From assembly GCA_963704835.1 (NCBI GenBank), contig CAVPHW010000020.1:505132-569131 (forward strand): a stretch of 64,000 bases of DNA, written 5' to 3'. Each line of letters starts with the position of its first letter. Positions within the stretch are counted from its first letter, which is position 1. This stretch comes from GCA-2746605 sp963704835. GTDB taxonomy: Bacteria > Bacteroidota > Ignavibacteria > Ignavibacteriales > Melioribacteraceae. Position numbers and translations under genes: made by a program. Below, piece after piece: positions 49,790 through 58,577 of the stretch. The notes under the pieces were generated by a model. That model searched no databases. It saw only the letters and a list, made by a program, of their open reading frames with translations, and was not told the DNA's origin.

Positions 49790-50341
49790 TTGGGTATTAC
49801 TTTGACACCGCAAGAAGAAATTAGATATCTAATTCAATCTCATGGAATTAAACAAAATTGGCTTTCTAAAAAATTAGGTTTAAAACCACAAACCCTCTCT
49901 TATTTGCTCAATGAAAGCTCAAAATTTGATGATCACCTATACCAAAGTATAAAAGATATAGTTGAGAATAATGAAACCGAGTTGGATATTTTTAATGGTA
50001 TGGGCGAATCTAACTATGATTTATTTGCAGATGAAAAATTAAGGTTAGGGATTGGTGGAAGAATAAGGCTTTTTGCAAAACGTAAATATGGAACATTAAA
50101 GAAGTTAGCTGAAACTATGAATATTTCTCCACAGCAACTGCATCAATACATTAGTGGTAAAAGAGAACCAGGATCAAGAATTTTAATGAAACTTCTCAAA
50201 TTAGGTTGCGATATAAATTGGCTTTTGAGTGGCTCTGAATCAATGGAATCTTTTAAAATTGATAAGTTGGAACGTGAGTTAAATAAACTTCAGGAAAATA
50301 TTAACCAAATTTCTAGCATTGTAAAAAATCAATCCCATTAG
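49790..50341 (+). CDS. Regulator with two helix-turn-helix domains
   Basis: 183 residues, TTG start at 49790 with no strong ribosome site. The first HTH (residues about 8-45) reads QSHGIKQNWLSKKLGLKPQTLS, and the second, of HTH_3 type (about 85-140), reads LAETMNISPQQLHQYISGKR. The C-terminal 30 residues form a coiled coil (KLERELNKLQENINQISS). Tandem XRE-like domains suggest a chromosomal or phage-like repressor. The target is unknown. Confidence 0.75.
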   Translation: MGITLTPQEEIRYLIQSHGIKQNWLSKKLGLKPQTLSYLLNESSKFDDHLYQSIKDIVENNETELDIFNGMGESNYDLFADEKLRLGIGGRIRLFAKRKYGTLKKLAETMNISPQQLHQYISGKREPGSRILMKLLKLGCDINWLLSGSESMESFKIDKLERELNKLQENINQISSIVKNQSH

Positions 50342-50439
50342 GTTATTCGAAAATCCCCTTTACACATTATATTTTACATTATCTAAAATTAATTTGATTT
50401 GCTATATTGATAATAAATTAAAAATCTATTGGCAATATT

Positions 50440-51129
50440 ATGGCTGATAAATCAAAACTTTGGTATCTCGAAAATTTCAATTTATTTTCTGGATTAGAAG
50501 AAAAAAGCATGAAGGAACTGAATGATATATCATCCATGCATCAAACTAAAAAAGAAGAACCAATATATTTTGAATCTGAACCCTCCAAATCAATTTATTT
50601 TTTAAAGGCCGGCAGAGTTAAAATTACCAAATATCAAAAGGATGGCAGCGAAAAAATATTAGCAATTGTAAATCCTGGTGAAATATTTGGTGAATTGGCA
50701 TACTTAGATGAAAAAGAACGTACAGATTATGCATTAACTTTAGAACCATCATTAATTTGTGTAATTAGTAAAAACGATCTTGAAAATTTTGTTGTTAAAA
50801 ATCCTTCCCTCAATTTTAAATTGACGAAAATATTTGGTCTTAAAATGCAAAAATTTTCTGAACGAGTTGAAGATTTAATTTTCAAAGATGCCGACCAAAG
50901 AGTTATTTCGTTTATTCTACGATATGCCGAAAAGAATGGGAAAAAAATTGGCGACCAAATATTTATTAAGCCTTTCCTTAAACATCAATATATTGGTGAA
51001 CTAACCGCTTGCTCTAGACAGACTGTCAATTATATCCTAACAGATTTAAGATCCAAAAATATAATTGATTTTGATAGGAATAAGCTGATTATTAATAATA
51101 TTGATGCCTTAAAAAAAATGGTTTCTTAA
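50440..51129 (+). CDS. Crp/Fnr-family transcription regulator
   Basis: A 229-residue protein: cyclic-nucleotide-binding-like barrel (GEIFGELAYLDEKERTDYAL near residues 80-105), dimerisation helix, and a C-terminal HTH_Crp (HQYIGELTACSRQTVNYILTDLR). The N-terminus lacks the cysteine cluster of FNR, so it is not a classical Fe-S oxygen sensor. It may respond to a nucleotide, NO or haem; this cannot be told from sequence. A candidate operator palindrome lies at 52545-52560. Confidence 0.92.
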   Translation: MADKSKLWYLENFNLFSGLEEKSMKELNDISSMHQTKKEEPIYFESEPSKSIYFLKAGRVKITKYQKDGSEKILAIVNPGEIFGELAYLDEKERTDYALTLEPSLICVISKNDLENFVVKNPSLNFKLTKIFGLKMQKFSERVEDLIFKDADQRVISFILRYAEKNGKKIGDQIFIKPFLKHQYIGELTACSRQTVNYILTDLRSKNIIDFDRNKLIINNIDALKKMVS

Positions 51130-51154
51130 CTTCCCTTTTTAGATTGCCAAAAAA

Positions 51155-51901
51155 TTATTCTAGCAGATTGAGATTTGAATATAGTTTAATTGAATAGCTT
51201 TTGTTAAAAATATTTTGGGGAACTTTTATCCCAATCCTTTTATAAATAGAAGTTGGGATTCCAATATCACCTAAGAATAATTCACCTGAAATTTTGGGCA
51301 GTAAACCAGTTTTTGGCAAAGCCAAAGTTAATGTTGTTGATGTATGGAAATATGTCCCTAGTATTTCTCCTGTTGTAGCATTTACTCCTGTTGGAACATC
51401 CAACACTATTTTAATACTATTTTGAACATTCGACCAATTTATTAAATTTAATTCATTTCCTTTAAGCTGACGTTTTAAATTATATCCAATTATTGAATCA
51501 ATAATCACATTAAAATTATTTGCAAATACATTATCAATTGAAATTAACTTTCCGGCGGAGAGTTTATAAAGTTCTAACTGATTTCTCGTAACTTCTTTCA
51601 AACCTTTAGAATTGGTTAAGCATACCATTACTTTCAAACCGTGATTTATTAAATGCCTTGCCGCACAAATACCTCCACCTCCATTCCCACCTGTTCCAGC
51701 AAGTACCAGAATATTCGTTTTAGCCGAATTGGATATAGACATTTTAATAATGAGTTCAGCTAAATTTCTTCCGGCATTTTCCATCATTTGATAAATGTTT
51801 GGTCCAGTTTCATTCATTGCAATTATATCAACCTCTAGCATTTGTGCAATTGAAACAGCTGGAACTGCAATTTTATTTTCTGTATAAAATTTTTCTATCA
51901 T
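51155..51901 (-). CDS. nnrE: NAD(P)HX epimerase (YjeF N-terminal domain)
   Basis: A 248-residue protein covering only the epimerase domain. NAGRNLAELI, the glycine-rich loop VLAGTGGNGGGGICAARHL and DVPTGVNATTGE are seen. It repairs hydrated NAD(P)H. The partner dehydratase domain (NnrD), often fused, is absent here, so it must be encoded elsewhere or lacking. Confidence 0.9.
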   Translation of the reverse strand: MIEKFYTENKIAVPAVSIAQMLEVDIIAMNETGPNIYQMMENAGRNLAELIIKMSISNSAKTNILVLAGTGGNGGGGICAARHLINHGLKVMVCLTNSKGLKEVTRNQLELYKLSAGKLISIDNVFANNFNVIIDSIIGYNLKRQLKGNELNLINWSNVQNSIKIVLDVPTGVNATTGEILGTYFHTSTTLTLALPKTGLLPKISGELFLGDIGIPTSIYKRIGIKVPQNIFNKSYSIKLYSNLNLLE

Positions 51902-52018
51902 ATTTGGGAAAATGAATAAAAGTTGAAAATAGTATTCTTTATAATTAATTTGCCAAATAAAATAAACTCAGGCTGCAATTATATTACAACCTGAAGATAT
52001 ATAAATTTGATTTTTAGT

Positions 52019-52477
52019 TTAAACAGTTTGTGAGATTAATTGACTTTTAGGTTTATAGATAGCTCCTAAAACTGCTCCGAAAATTAAATGTCCAACTAAA
52101 CTTGCCATTGCGATCATTATTGATCCAGAGAATAATCCGGATGCATAACTGCCGCCCGACATCAAACTCATCATCGGCATTACAATAATTTGAGCCATTG
52201 CCCAAGGAATCAATCCAAAAATTGCTCCACTTTTAAAGTTTGGCGATTTATTAGTTGAGCTCAAAAATAGAACTGAATAATTTATAGCTAAAATTTCGCC
52301 CACCATAAAATGCATAATCCATCCAACAATAATTGGAGATCCCACTGTCCCTGCTAACATTTTGGGAATATTCATTTCAAATCCCATTAAAGGTGCCATA
52401 TAGGTAAATGCTGTCATAGCTATTGTTCCAACTAAGCCTGCTGTTAATGCCGATTGTACTGATAATCTTGTTTTCAT
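52019..52477 (-). CDS. Conserved four-helix membrane protein of unknown function (DUF6789-like)
   Basis: 152 residues with four transmembrane helices. Helix 1 is ALTAGLVGTIAMTAFTYMAP, helix 2 follows (GSPIIVGWIMHFMVGEIL), and the C-terminal half is rich in Gly and Met (MSLMSGGSYASG). The layout resembles small DUF6789-type proteins, from memory. No function is known. It is monocistronic, with a palindromic candidate operator 68 nt upstream. Confidence 0.7.
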   Translation of the reverse strand: MKTRLSVQSALTAGLVGTIAMTAFTYMAPLMGFEMNIPKMLAGTVGSPIIVGWIMHFMVGEILAINYSVLFLSSTNKSPNFKSGAIFGLIPWAMAQIIVMPMMSLMSGGSYASGLFSGSIMIAMASLVGHLIFGAVLGAIYKPKSQLISQTV

Positions 52478-52544
52478 ATTATTACTCCTATATTTATTAT
52501 TTGAATTGCTTATGATAAAAATAGACTCAAATTTAAAATTCTAC

Positions 52545-52560
52545 TGTCAACATTTTGACA
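52545..52560. promoter_or_regulatory. Candidate Crp/Fnr-type operator TGTCAACATTTTGACA
   Basis: A perfect 6-4-6 palindrome (TGTCAA, four bases, TTGACA) lies 68 nt upstream of the small membrane protein gene (minus) and 111 nt upstream of the plus-strand gene at 52671. The spacing resembles Crp/Fnr family sites such as the NO-responsive TTGAC-N4-GTCAA type. A Crp/Fnr regulator is encoded 1.4 kb away. The link is inferred. Confidence 0.45.
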
Positions 52561-52670
52561 TATTTGATTTTCTGAAGAATAAAGAAAATCAATATTAAAA
52601 TCCTTCAATTATTTATTATTACATTCGATAATGAATATATGAGTAAAATCTAATTATTATTGGAGTTAAA

Positions 52671-53042
52671 ATGTTTCAAAATTCTGTTTGCGAATTGGTA
52701 ACAAAGACTGTAAAAGATAGCCAAGGGATTTCCATTGAGCTAAATTATTATATTCATCTCAATTCTGAAGAACTTTTAAAATTGAAAGAATTCCGTGAGA
52801 AATATGCAAATACAAGTTCAGTTCATTTTAATTTTAAGGAAGGTGAATTTTTCTTTAGTCAGAAAAAGTATATTAAAAAAAGTCAGTTTATTGCAGAACC
52901 ACCTAAATTAGATGAACTTGAAATGAATTTTTTAAAAGATATAAAAGTTTCGATAAATCAATATAAAAATCTTCTTCAATTTGATGAATTTGAGAGTCTT
53001 GAGAAAAGAAATAATATTAATCTTGATGATATTTTAAAATAG
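52671..53042 (+). CDS. Hypothetical protein, 123 residues
   Basis: A small, charged, soluble-looking protein starting MFQNSVCELVTKTVKDS, with a GAG-like site (TTGGAG) before the ATG. It has no transmembrane segment and no motif I recognise; the C-terminal half is helical and acidic (LDELEMNFLKDIKVSINQ). Codon use matches its neighbours. It is the last plus-strand gene before the accessory patch. Confidence 0.6.
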   Translation: MFQNSVCELVTKTVKDSQGISIELNYYIHLNSEELLKLKEFREKYANTSSVHFNFKEGEFFFSQKKYIKKSQFIAEPPKLDELEMNFLKDIKVSINQYKNLLQFDEFESLEKRNNINLDDILK

Positions 53043-53130
53043 TTTTTGATTTATTCCATTCTCAATTCTAAAGATTTACAATCCGTTTAAAATAATTAAA
53101 GCTCGATTTCAGTATAAATTAAGCTTTTTA

Positions 53131-53190
53131 GTGGAGCTATACGAGTTCGAACCGCAGACCTTCCCGATTTCATCGGGACGCTCAATCAGT
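53131..53190 (-). repeat. Truncated tRNA-like sequence, Phe-type anticodon arm
   Basis: Read on the minus strand this holds most of a tRNA: the 3' part of a D-arm (CTGATTGAGCG), an anticodon stem-loop TCCCG-ATGAAAT-CGGGA (anticodon GAA), variable loop AGGTC, a T-arm (TGCGG-TTCGAAC-TCGTA) and acceptor strand TAGCTCC plus A. The 5' acceptor strand and the first half of the D-arm are missing, so it is not a working tRNA gene. The stop codon of the GIY-YIG gene lies inside it. It shares its T-arm and acceptor end with the copy at 53465-53508. Confidence 0.7.
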
Positions 53191-53437
53191 TTTTACCTAC
53201 TACATTTTTCAAAATGTATTTTGGATTCTTTAAGTTTTTCAAATACTTTTCTCTCTTCATAGCTTCTGATCGAATGGCAAATTCTTCAGTATATATTAGT
53301 TCCCATGGTATTCCATATTTTGTTGACTTTGAATATCCCTTATTATGTCTTTGTATTCGATCTTCTATATTTTCTGTTTGTCCTATGTAGAGTCTACCAC
53401 TTTTTGAACTTTGAAGGATATATAATATAAATCCCAT
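53186..53437 (-). CDS. Small single-domain GIY-YIG nuclease-like protein
   Basis: An 83-residue protein consisting of one GIY-YIG domain. LYILQSSKSGRLYIGQTENIEDR contains the paired YI/YIG strands and Arg, followed by HNKGYSKSTKYGIPWELIYTE (GxxxxT...PW.LvY.E) and the catalytic Glu region RSEAMKREKYLK. Such small proteins (YhbQ/UPF0213-like) are multicopy in Bacteroidota-type genomes; none has a settled role. It lies between two tRNA-like 3' ends in the same orientation, and its TGA stop is part of one of them. Confidence 0.85.
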   Translation of the reverse strand: MGFILYILQSSKSGRLYIGQTENIEDRIQRHNKGYSKSTKYGIPWELIYTEEFAIRSEAMKREKYLKNLKNPKYILKNVVGKN

Positions 53438-53464
53438 ATGAGGTATTTTTGAAGTGTTTTTTTT

Positions 53465-53508
53465 GTGGAGCTATGCGGGTTCGAACCGCAGACCTCTTGA
53501 CTGCCAGT
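53465..53508 (-). repeat. 3' half of tRNA-Ala(GGC), likely recombinase attachment site
   Basis: On the minus strand it reads anticodon loop CTGGCAG (anticodon GGC), 3' stem TCAAG, variable AGGTC, T-arm TGCGG-TTCGAAC-CCGCA and acceptor TAGCTCC plus A. The CCA tail is not encoded. The 5' half is missing: only four of five anticodon-stem pairs can form. tRNA 3' halves that begin in the anticodon loop are typical attachment sites of tyrosine-recombinase elements, and a recombinase gene starts 104 nt away. Confidence 0.72.
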
Positions 53509-53588
53509 AAAACGACTTCTTTCATTTTTATCCTAAAAACAAACCTTTAATACATACTGTTAAGCTTAATGTTAAGTCAAAAAGAAGG

Positions 53589-53609
53589 ACCTCCATACAT
53601 CGAGGAGGT
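53589..53609 (+). promoter_or_regulatory. Hairpin that contains the ribosome site of the first recombinase
   Basis: ACCTCC at 53589-53594 is the exact complement of GGAGGT at 53604-53609, with a 9-nt loop. GGAGG is a strong Shine-Dalgarno sequence 5 nt before the ATG at 53613, so folding would hide it. Most genes in this window have weaker sites, which makes the element distinctive. Confidence 0.55.
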
Positions 53610-53612
53610 TTT

Positions 53613-54615
53613 ATGTTTTTGTTCAAAAGGGGTAATATTTATCAATTTGAGTATTATGATGATAAATTAGAAAAGATTAAGAGAAAATCAACTGGAAAGA
53701 AAACAAAGGCAGAAGCAATAATATTTATTGCTGATTTTAGAAATGAAATAAAAAAAGGAATCAAGATTGAAGATATATTACTGAGTGATTTTATTGTTGA
53801 ATATAATAGGTTTTCGAAACAAACAAAAAGTGAACAATATTATTATAGTATTAAATTAGCATTAGGAAAAATAAAAGAGTTTCTTTCTGATTCCCCTCTT
53901 AATGAAATACGGTCTAAAGATGTGGAAAGATTTTTGATTTTCACTTATCAAACTTCCAAATCAATGGCACACCTATATTATAGAATATTAACTGCAGCAT
54001 TTAATAAAGCTGTTAGTTGGGGTTATTTGGATATAAATCCTTTTGCTAAGATTAAATTTACCAAAAGAAGAAAAAAAAATACCAATTTTTATTACAGAAA
54101 AAGAATTAAAAAAAATTATAATAAATACTAAAAACCCTATTCTGCAAAAATTATTTGTTATTGCTTTCTACTCTGGGATGAGATTAAATGAACTAACAAA
54201 CCTAAAATGGCAATCTATAGATATGGAGTGCAAAATAATAATAATACAAATAACAAAATCTTTTTCAACAAAAAGTAAAAAAGAAAGAATTATTCCTATA
54301 AGTTGTTTAATTATGGAAGAGCTATTAATATTAAAAAGAAATAGTTATTCAGATTATATCTTCGCAAATCAGACTGGCTATAAATATAATAATGACTACG
54401 TTACACATAAATTTAAGAAAGCTTCAAGAGACGCTGGGCTATTAGAGACAGTACACTTTCATACTTTAAGACACAGTTTTGCAAGTAATTTGGTTCAAAA
54501 AGGAGTTAGTCTTTACGTAGTAAAAGAATTGCTAGGACACCAGAATATATCTACAACTCAGATATATTCACATCTAAATAATTCTTCTTTAGTTAGTGCA
54601 ATTGAGTTACTATAA
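53613..54615 (+). CDS. Tyrosine recombinase/integrase, one frameshift
   Basis: An integrase of the phage/ICE type. The N-terminal Arm-like and core-binding region (VEYNRFSKQTKSEQYY...) is followed by the catalytic domain with RLNEL (first Arg), HTLRHSFASNL (HxxR), GHQN (second His) and the Tyr nucleophile in TQIYSHLN. An extra A in a nine-A run at 54071-54079 breaks the frame; corrected, it is 333 residues. It lies beside the tRNA-Ala 3' fragment, the expected position for an integrase of an element in that tRNA. It is paralogous to and convergent with the next recombinase. Confidence 0.88.
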
Positions 54616-54770
54616 TACTATATAACTTGTTGTTGGTGTTGTGAAAAAGCAAGTAGTTAAATATTCGAAAGAGATAAAACAGAAATAGCTTTAATAAGTT
54701 ATATCTCTTTCAATTCTTTTTTGCCAGATTTCTCGAGGAGTTTAAATGGAAATTTTCCATGTTGGTAAAT

Positions 54771-55826
54771 TTATGCCACTTTTAGCTGACTAACTGCACT
54801 TTGTAGAGCGTCCATATTTGTGTGACTATATATTTCTGTAGTAGTAATACTCGAATGTCCAAGTAATTCTTTAATTACAATTATTGGGACTCCTTTAATT
54901 GCCAAATTTGATGCGAAGCTATGTCTGAGAGTGTGAAAATGAACCTCATCTTTCATTTTTGCTTTTCTACATGCTTTCTTGAAATTTCTGGAAACATAAT
55001 CATTGGAAAACGGAAAACTATTAGTTTTACCGAATACAAAATTTAGAGATTTCTTTTCCTTCTTGCTCAATGTCTTTAAGATTGGTAATAGTTCTTTACT
55101 GATAGGAATAATTCTTTGTTTCTCGTTCTTTGTTGTAAACAAATTATCTCCAATGATAATTATATTTTTCTTTAAATCAATATTTTGCCATCTTAAACTT
55201 GTGATTTCCCCTAACCGACAACCAGTATTAAATGCAAAGATGAAAATATTTTTCATTTTCTTTAATTCTGTCTGGTTTAATATCTCTTCTAATTCATCTC
55301 TTGTGATAAATATGGGTTTCTTTTTCTGACCATTTTTGAATTTCACTTTAACAAAAGGATTAGCAATAATGTACTTCCATTCAATTGCAATGTTAAATGC
55401 AGCTTTCAATGTTCTCATGTAAACAACAAATCCTTTGGGTGCACGATTCATTAAATAGTATTTGAATTCTTCGATTTCTTTAACAGTTATTTCATCTAGA
55501 TTCTTCTTCTCCCCAAAAAACTGTATTAAGTGTTTGAAAGAAATGTTAACCGAACAAAGATACTTTGGTGAGAAGGTGATTTTAATGTACTTCTCATATT
55601 CTTGATCGAATTTATAAATATTTGTCCCATTACTTAAAAGTATTTTTTTCTTTTTCTCAACTTTATCGAGTAAAGATTTAAGGGATTCAATCTCATTGAG
55701 AGTATAATATTCTGCCATATCTTTAATATTTTCAGAATTTGATATATTTCTTCTATCGATCATTTTTATAACAAATATTTTTGAATTCCTATTTGTTATG
55801 TGGTAGTAATCACCAAATCGTTTCAT
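54771..55826 (-). CDS. Tyrosine recombinase/integrase, intact
   Basis: A 351-residue tyrosine recombinase. The core-binding domain (FSPKYLCSVNISFKHLIQFFG) and the catalytic domain carry CRLGEITSLRW (Arg), HTLRHSFASNLAIKG (HxxR), GHSSITTTEIYSHTN (His and Tyr). It shares long stretches with the first recombinase (PIFIT, HFHTLRHSFASNL, KELLGH, TTxIYSH). The two genes converge across 155 nt with no other ORF. The target site is unknown. Confidence 0.9.
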   Translation of the reverse strand: MKRFGDYYHITNRNSKIFVIKMIDRRNISNSENIKDMAEYYTLNEIESLKSLLDKVEKKKKILLSNGTNIYKFDQEYEKYIKITFSPKYLCSVNISFKHLIQFFGEKKNLDEITVKEIEEFKYYLMNRAPKGFVVYMRTLKAAFNIAIEWKYIIANPFVKVKFKNGQKKKPIFITRDELEEILNQTELKKMKNIFIFAFNTGCRLGEITSLRWQNIDLKKNIIIIGDNLFTTKNEKQRIIPISKELLPILKTLSKKEKKSLNFVFGKTNSFPFSNDYVSRNFKKACRKAKMKDEVHFHTLRHSFASNLAIKGVPIIVIKELLGHSSITTTEIYSHTNMDALQSAVSQLKVA

Positions 55827-56281
55827 TTATTAAACAAATTATTTTCCATTCTCGATTTGATTACTTCTTTACCATCAACGACTCAGGTTATCAATGCTAT
55901 TAGAAATAGTATTGGTGTTTCTTGAGTAGGTATGAAAACATTTCAATTTTAAGTCCTAAGATAAATAGTGAATTATAGTAGTGCGATCCCAATACTAATA
56001 CTTTGCTCGACAATTGAACTCATTGGAATTATTATCCTTTTATCATTTAGTCAAATTATGATTACATTCGTGATTTAATAAATACTTAGGGGGTTTTCTT
56101 TTCAGATATTAAATAAGGTGGGATCGTAAATCTAGAAGTAATTATGGGAGGTTCAAATAAATCTGCTTATCAACATCAAAAGGTTTTTATTTCTTATTAG
56201 ACAGACTTATTTTAATAATTTTCGAATAAAATTGATAATTGAAATAATATTCAGGAAATTGAAAAATTTGTTATATATAAA
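55827..56281. other. 455-nt non-coding stretch upstream of the second recombinase
   Basis: No ORF of convincing length or family is seen on either strand. It contains a long imperfect hairpin at 55881-55927 and a spaced 7-bp inverted pair, CGATCCC near 55985 and GGGATCG near 56120. The high AT content and lack of genes fit the end of a mobile element or a promoter and operator zone for the recombinase. I see no complete tRNA here. Confidence 0.5.
55881..55927. repeat. Long imperfect hairpin
   Basis: ACTCAGG at 55881-55887 pairs with CTTGAGT at 55921-55927 (one G:U). The inner stem AATGCTATT/AATAGTATT closes on a 3-nt loop AGA, extended by ATC/GGT-type pairs. About 20 pairs form in total, interrupted by a small T-rich bulge. 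It lies 55 nt upstream of the recombinase start and could be an operator, a recombination site or a transcript hairpin. Confidence 0.5.
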
Positions 56282-58572
56282 TTATTTTTTTAGATAATTT
56301 AGTAATTGCTCACCTAGACTACTTGATGGAAATTTCAATTTAATTTCCTCTGCAATTTTCTTTGCTTCAGAATATTTTTTTGTTTTTATATAATGATCAG
56401 CAAGAGCATAGTGATAATCCAAACTTTGCCGGTTCTAAATCTTTTGCATTTATTAATGCTTTTTCCGCCTCATGGTTTTTTTGCTGGAATTGAAGAAGCA
56501 ATCCTAGATTATAAAATATTCTTGCTCTGTTTGGAATTAGTTCTGAAGCTTTTTTTAAATATTTTATTGCTTCATCATAGTTTTGTTTTTCAGCCATTAG
56601 TAGTCCCAATGAATAATATGAATCATGAAACTCGGGATGGTGTTCAATCATATCTCTAAGAACTTTTTCTGCTTCATCATTTCTACCAAGCTGATTAAGA
56701 ACAACTGATAAATTTACTTTCGCTGGATAAAACAAACTATCAATTTCAATTGCTTCATAATAGTAGCTTGCTGCGGCTTCAAAGTTCTGGAGATTTGAAT
56801 TTAGAATTCCCATGTTTAGTTGAGAGCCGGCAAAATCAGATGAGTATCTCATTACCTCAATGTATTCTTGTATTACATTCTCAAGTTGCTTCTTTTTCTT
56901 TTGCGGAATTTGTTCTTGGGGTATGGCAGATAATTTAAAACTGGCTTCAATTCTTATCGATTTAATTGGATCATTTAATAATGGAAGAAAACTTTCTATT
57001 AATTGTTCTGGATTCCTAGAATTAAAGGAATGGGCAGCATTATATCTTACAATAGGCTCATCATCATTTAATGCCCATTTTATTGCATCAAAACTCTTCT
57101 GATTGGAGTAATTTGCTAGCAGTGAAACCGCAGTGGCTCTAACAATAGGAAGATGTAAACCATTTTTCTCAATTTCAATTAGCTTATCAAATACACTTTC
57201 GTCACCATTTCTTGCTTTCGCAAATATTTGTCCAAAGTGAGGCTTCCTTTTTTCACCATACCATTTTGTAATATAATTATCAGCCCATTTAGGAGTTTCA
57301 TTTTCATGGCATTGGTTACAAGCATTTGGAGTACCAAGTTCAATTGTTAAATCAGGTCTTGGAATTCTTAAACTATGATCATTTCTAAAATCATTTCCCA
57401 TGTAATATCTTCCGGGCATATGGCAATTTACACAAAGAGCACCTTCCCCTACTTCATAAGATCTATCAAATAACTTCAGAGTTTTTCCACTTTCACCTTT
57501 TTTCTTATGAAAATGATGATCATAACTATCGTATACTTCTGGTTGATGACATTGTGCACAAAGTTCATTTCCTTCAAATAATCTCTTGCCACTATGAACA
57601 TCATGACAATCATTACACTGTACATCATTATCAAACATCTTACTATGTGTAAATGAAGCAAACACATAATCTTCTTCTAATATTTGTCCATCGGGAAAAT
57701 AGTTTTCATCCAGCACTCTTGGAATTACCATATCCATCGAGTGTCCATTTGTAAATTCAAGTGGACCCAATGATGATCTTCTTGAATGGCAATAAACACA
57801 AAGATCAACATATTCTTGATTAGAGATATTGCTAGTCTTCACAACTAGATCACAATTAGAATCGGTGGAACGAGCCATTTCAGGTAGGTTTGCCCATTCT
57901 TCATGCTTAGATCCCGGACCATGGCAAGCTTCACAACTTACGTCTATTTCTGAATATGTAGTGCTATATTCTTTAGTCTCTGGATTGAAGTTTTTCTGCA
58001 AGTTTGTTGAATGACATTCTGCACACATTCCATTCCAGTTCTGAGCATTGTTTGTCCAGTAAAGCCAATCAGATGGGTTTGGAATATTCTCCCCATATGT
58101 TGCTTCAACTAATGAAAACCATTTATTTTTTTCTGTATCCCAAGCTATTGGCAGACATTGATATCTGCCCTTTTCGAATGGTATTAAATATTGCTGAAGT
58201 GGAGTGTATCCAAATGTATGTGTTATTTCAAAATCAGCTATAATTCCACCAGGACCATTCGTTCTGACAAAGAATTTTTCACCTTTTCTAAAAAACTTGC
58301 TCGTCACTCCATTAAACTCAAATTCGGCATCTTTAAAATCACCTAGTACGGTTGAATCATGTTGCAACATCCATTGCTTTATCATGGTGCGAGCCAATAA
58401 ATGCCTTATACTCTTTTTGATGACAATCTTTACATCTGTCTCTTCCAATATACTCAGCTTCATCAGATACAGTATGAGTAGTGTCTTTCAGATAAAATGT
58501 AACAACATAAATCGGAATTGCTAAAACAATAACCGCAGTTGCGATAAACCCTAAAATTTTCCAGTTTTTCAT
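56282..58572 (-). CDS. Octahaem cytochrome c with HEAT-like and TPR repeats, two frameshifts
   Basis: After an N-terminal membrane anchor (ILGFIATAVIVLAIPIYVV) come eight CxxCH haem sites: CKDCH, CAECH, CEACH, CVYCH, CNDCH, CAQCH, CVNCH and CNQCH, in a cytochrome c-554-like domain. HEAT-like repeats (VRATAVSLLANY) and three or so TPRs (AASYYYEAIEIDSLFYPAKVNL onward) follow. Extra bases near 58359 and 56421 split it; corrected, it has 762 residues. It faces the periplasm and lies 5 nt after the Rieske gene. It probably accepts electrons from the cytochrome b/Rieske pair in place of cytochrome c1, which is inferred from gene order. Confidence 0.85.
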
Positions 58573-58577
58573 TTTAT

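Noticed and set aside
53131..53190. Functional tRNA-Phe gene
   Set aside because: The 5' acceptor strand and half of the D-arm are absent, and the 15 bases before the D-loop show no complementarity to the acceptor 3' strand.
53465..53508. Functional tRNA-Ala gene
   Set aside because: Only the 3' half from the anticodon loop on is present, and the CCA end is not encoded.
55985..56127. CGATCCC/GGGATCG inverted pair as element end
   Set aside because: Seven base pairs spaced by about 130 nt can arise by chance in a non-coding stretch; noted only in the description of that region.
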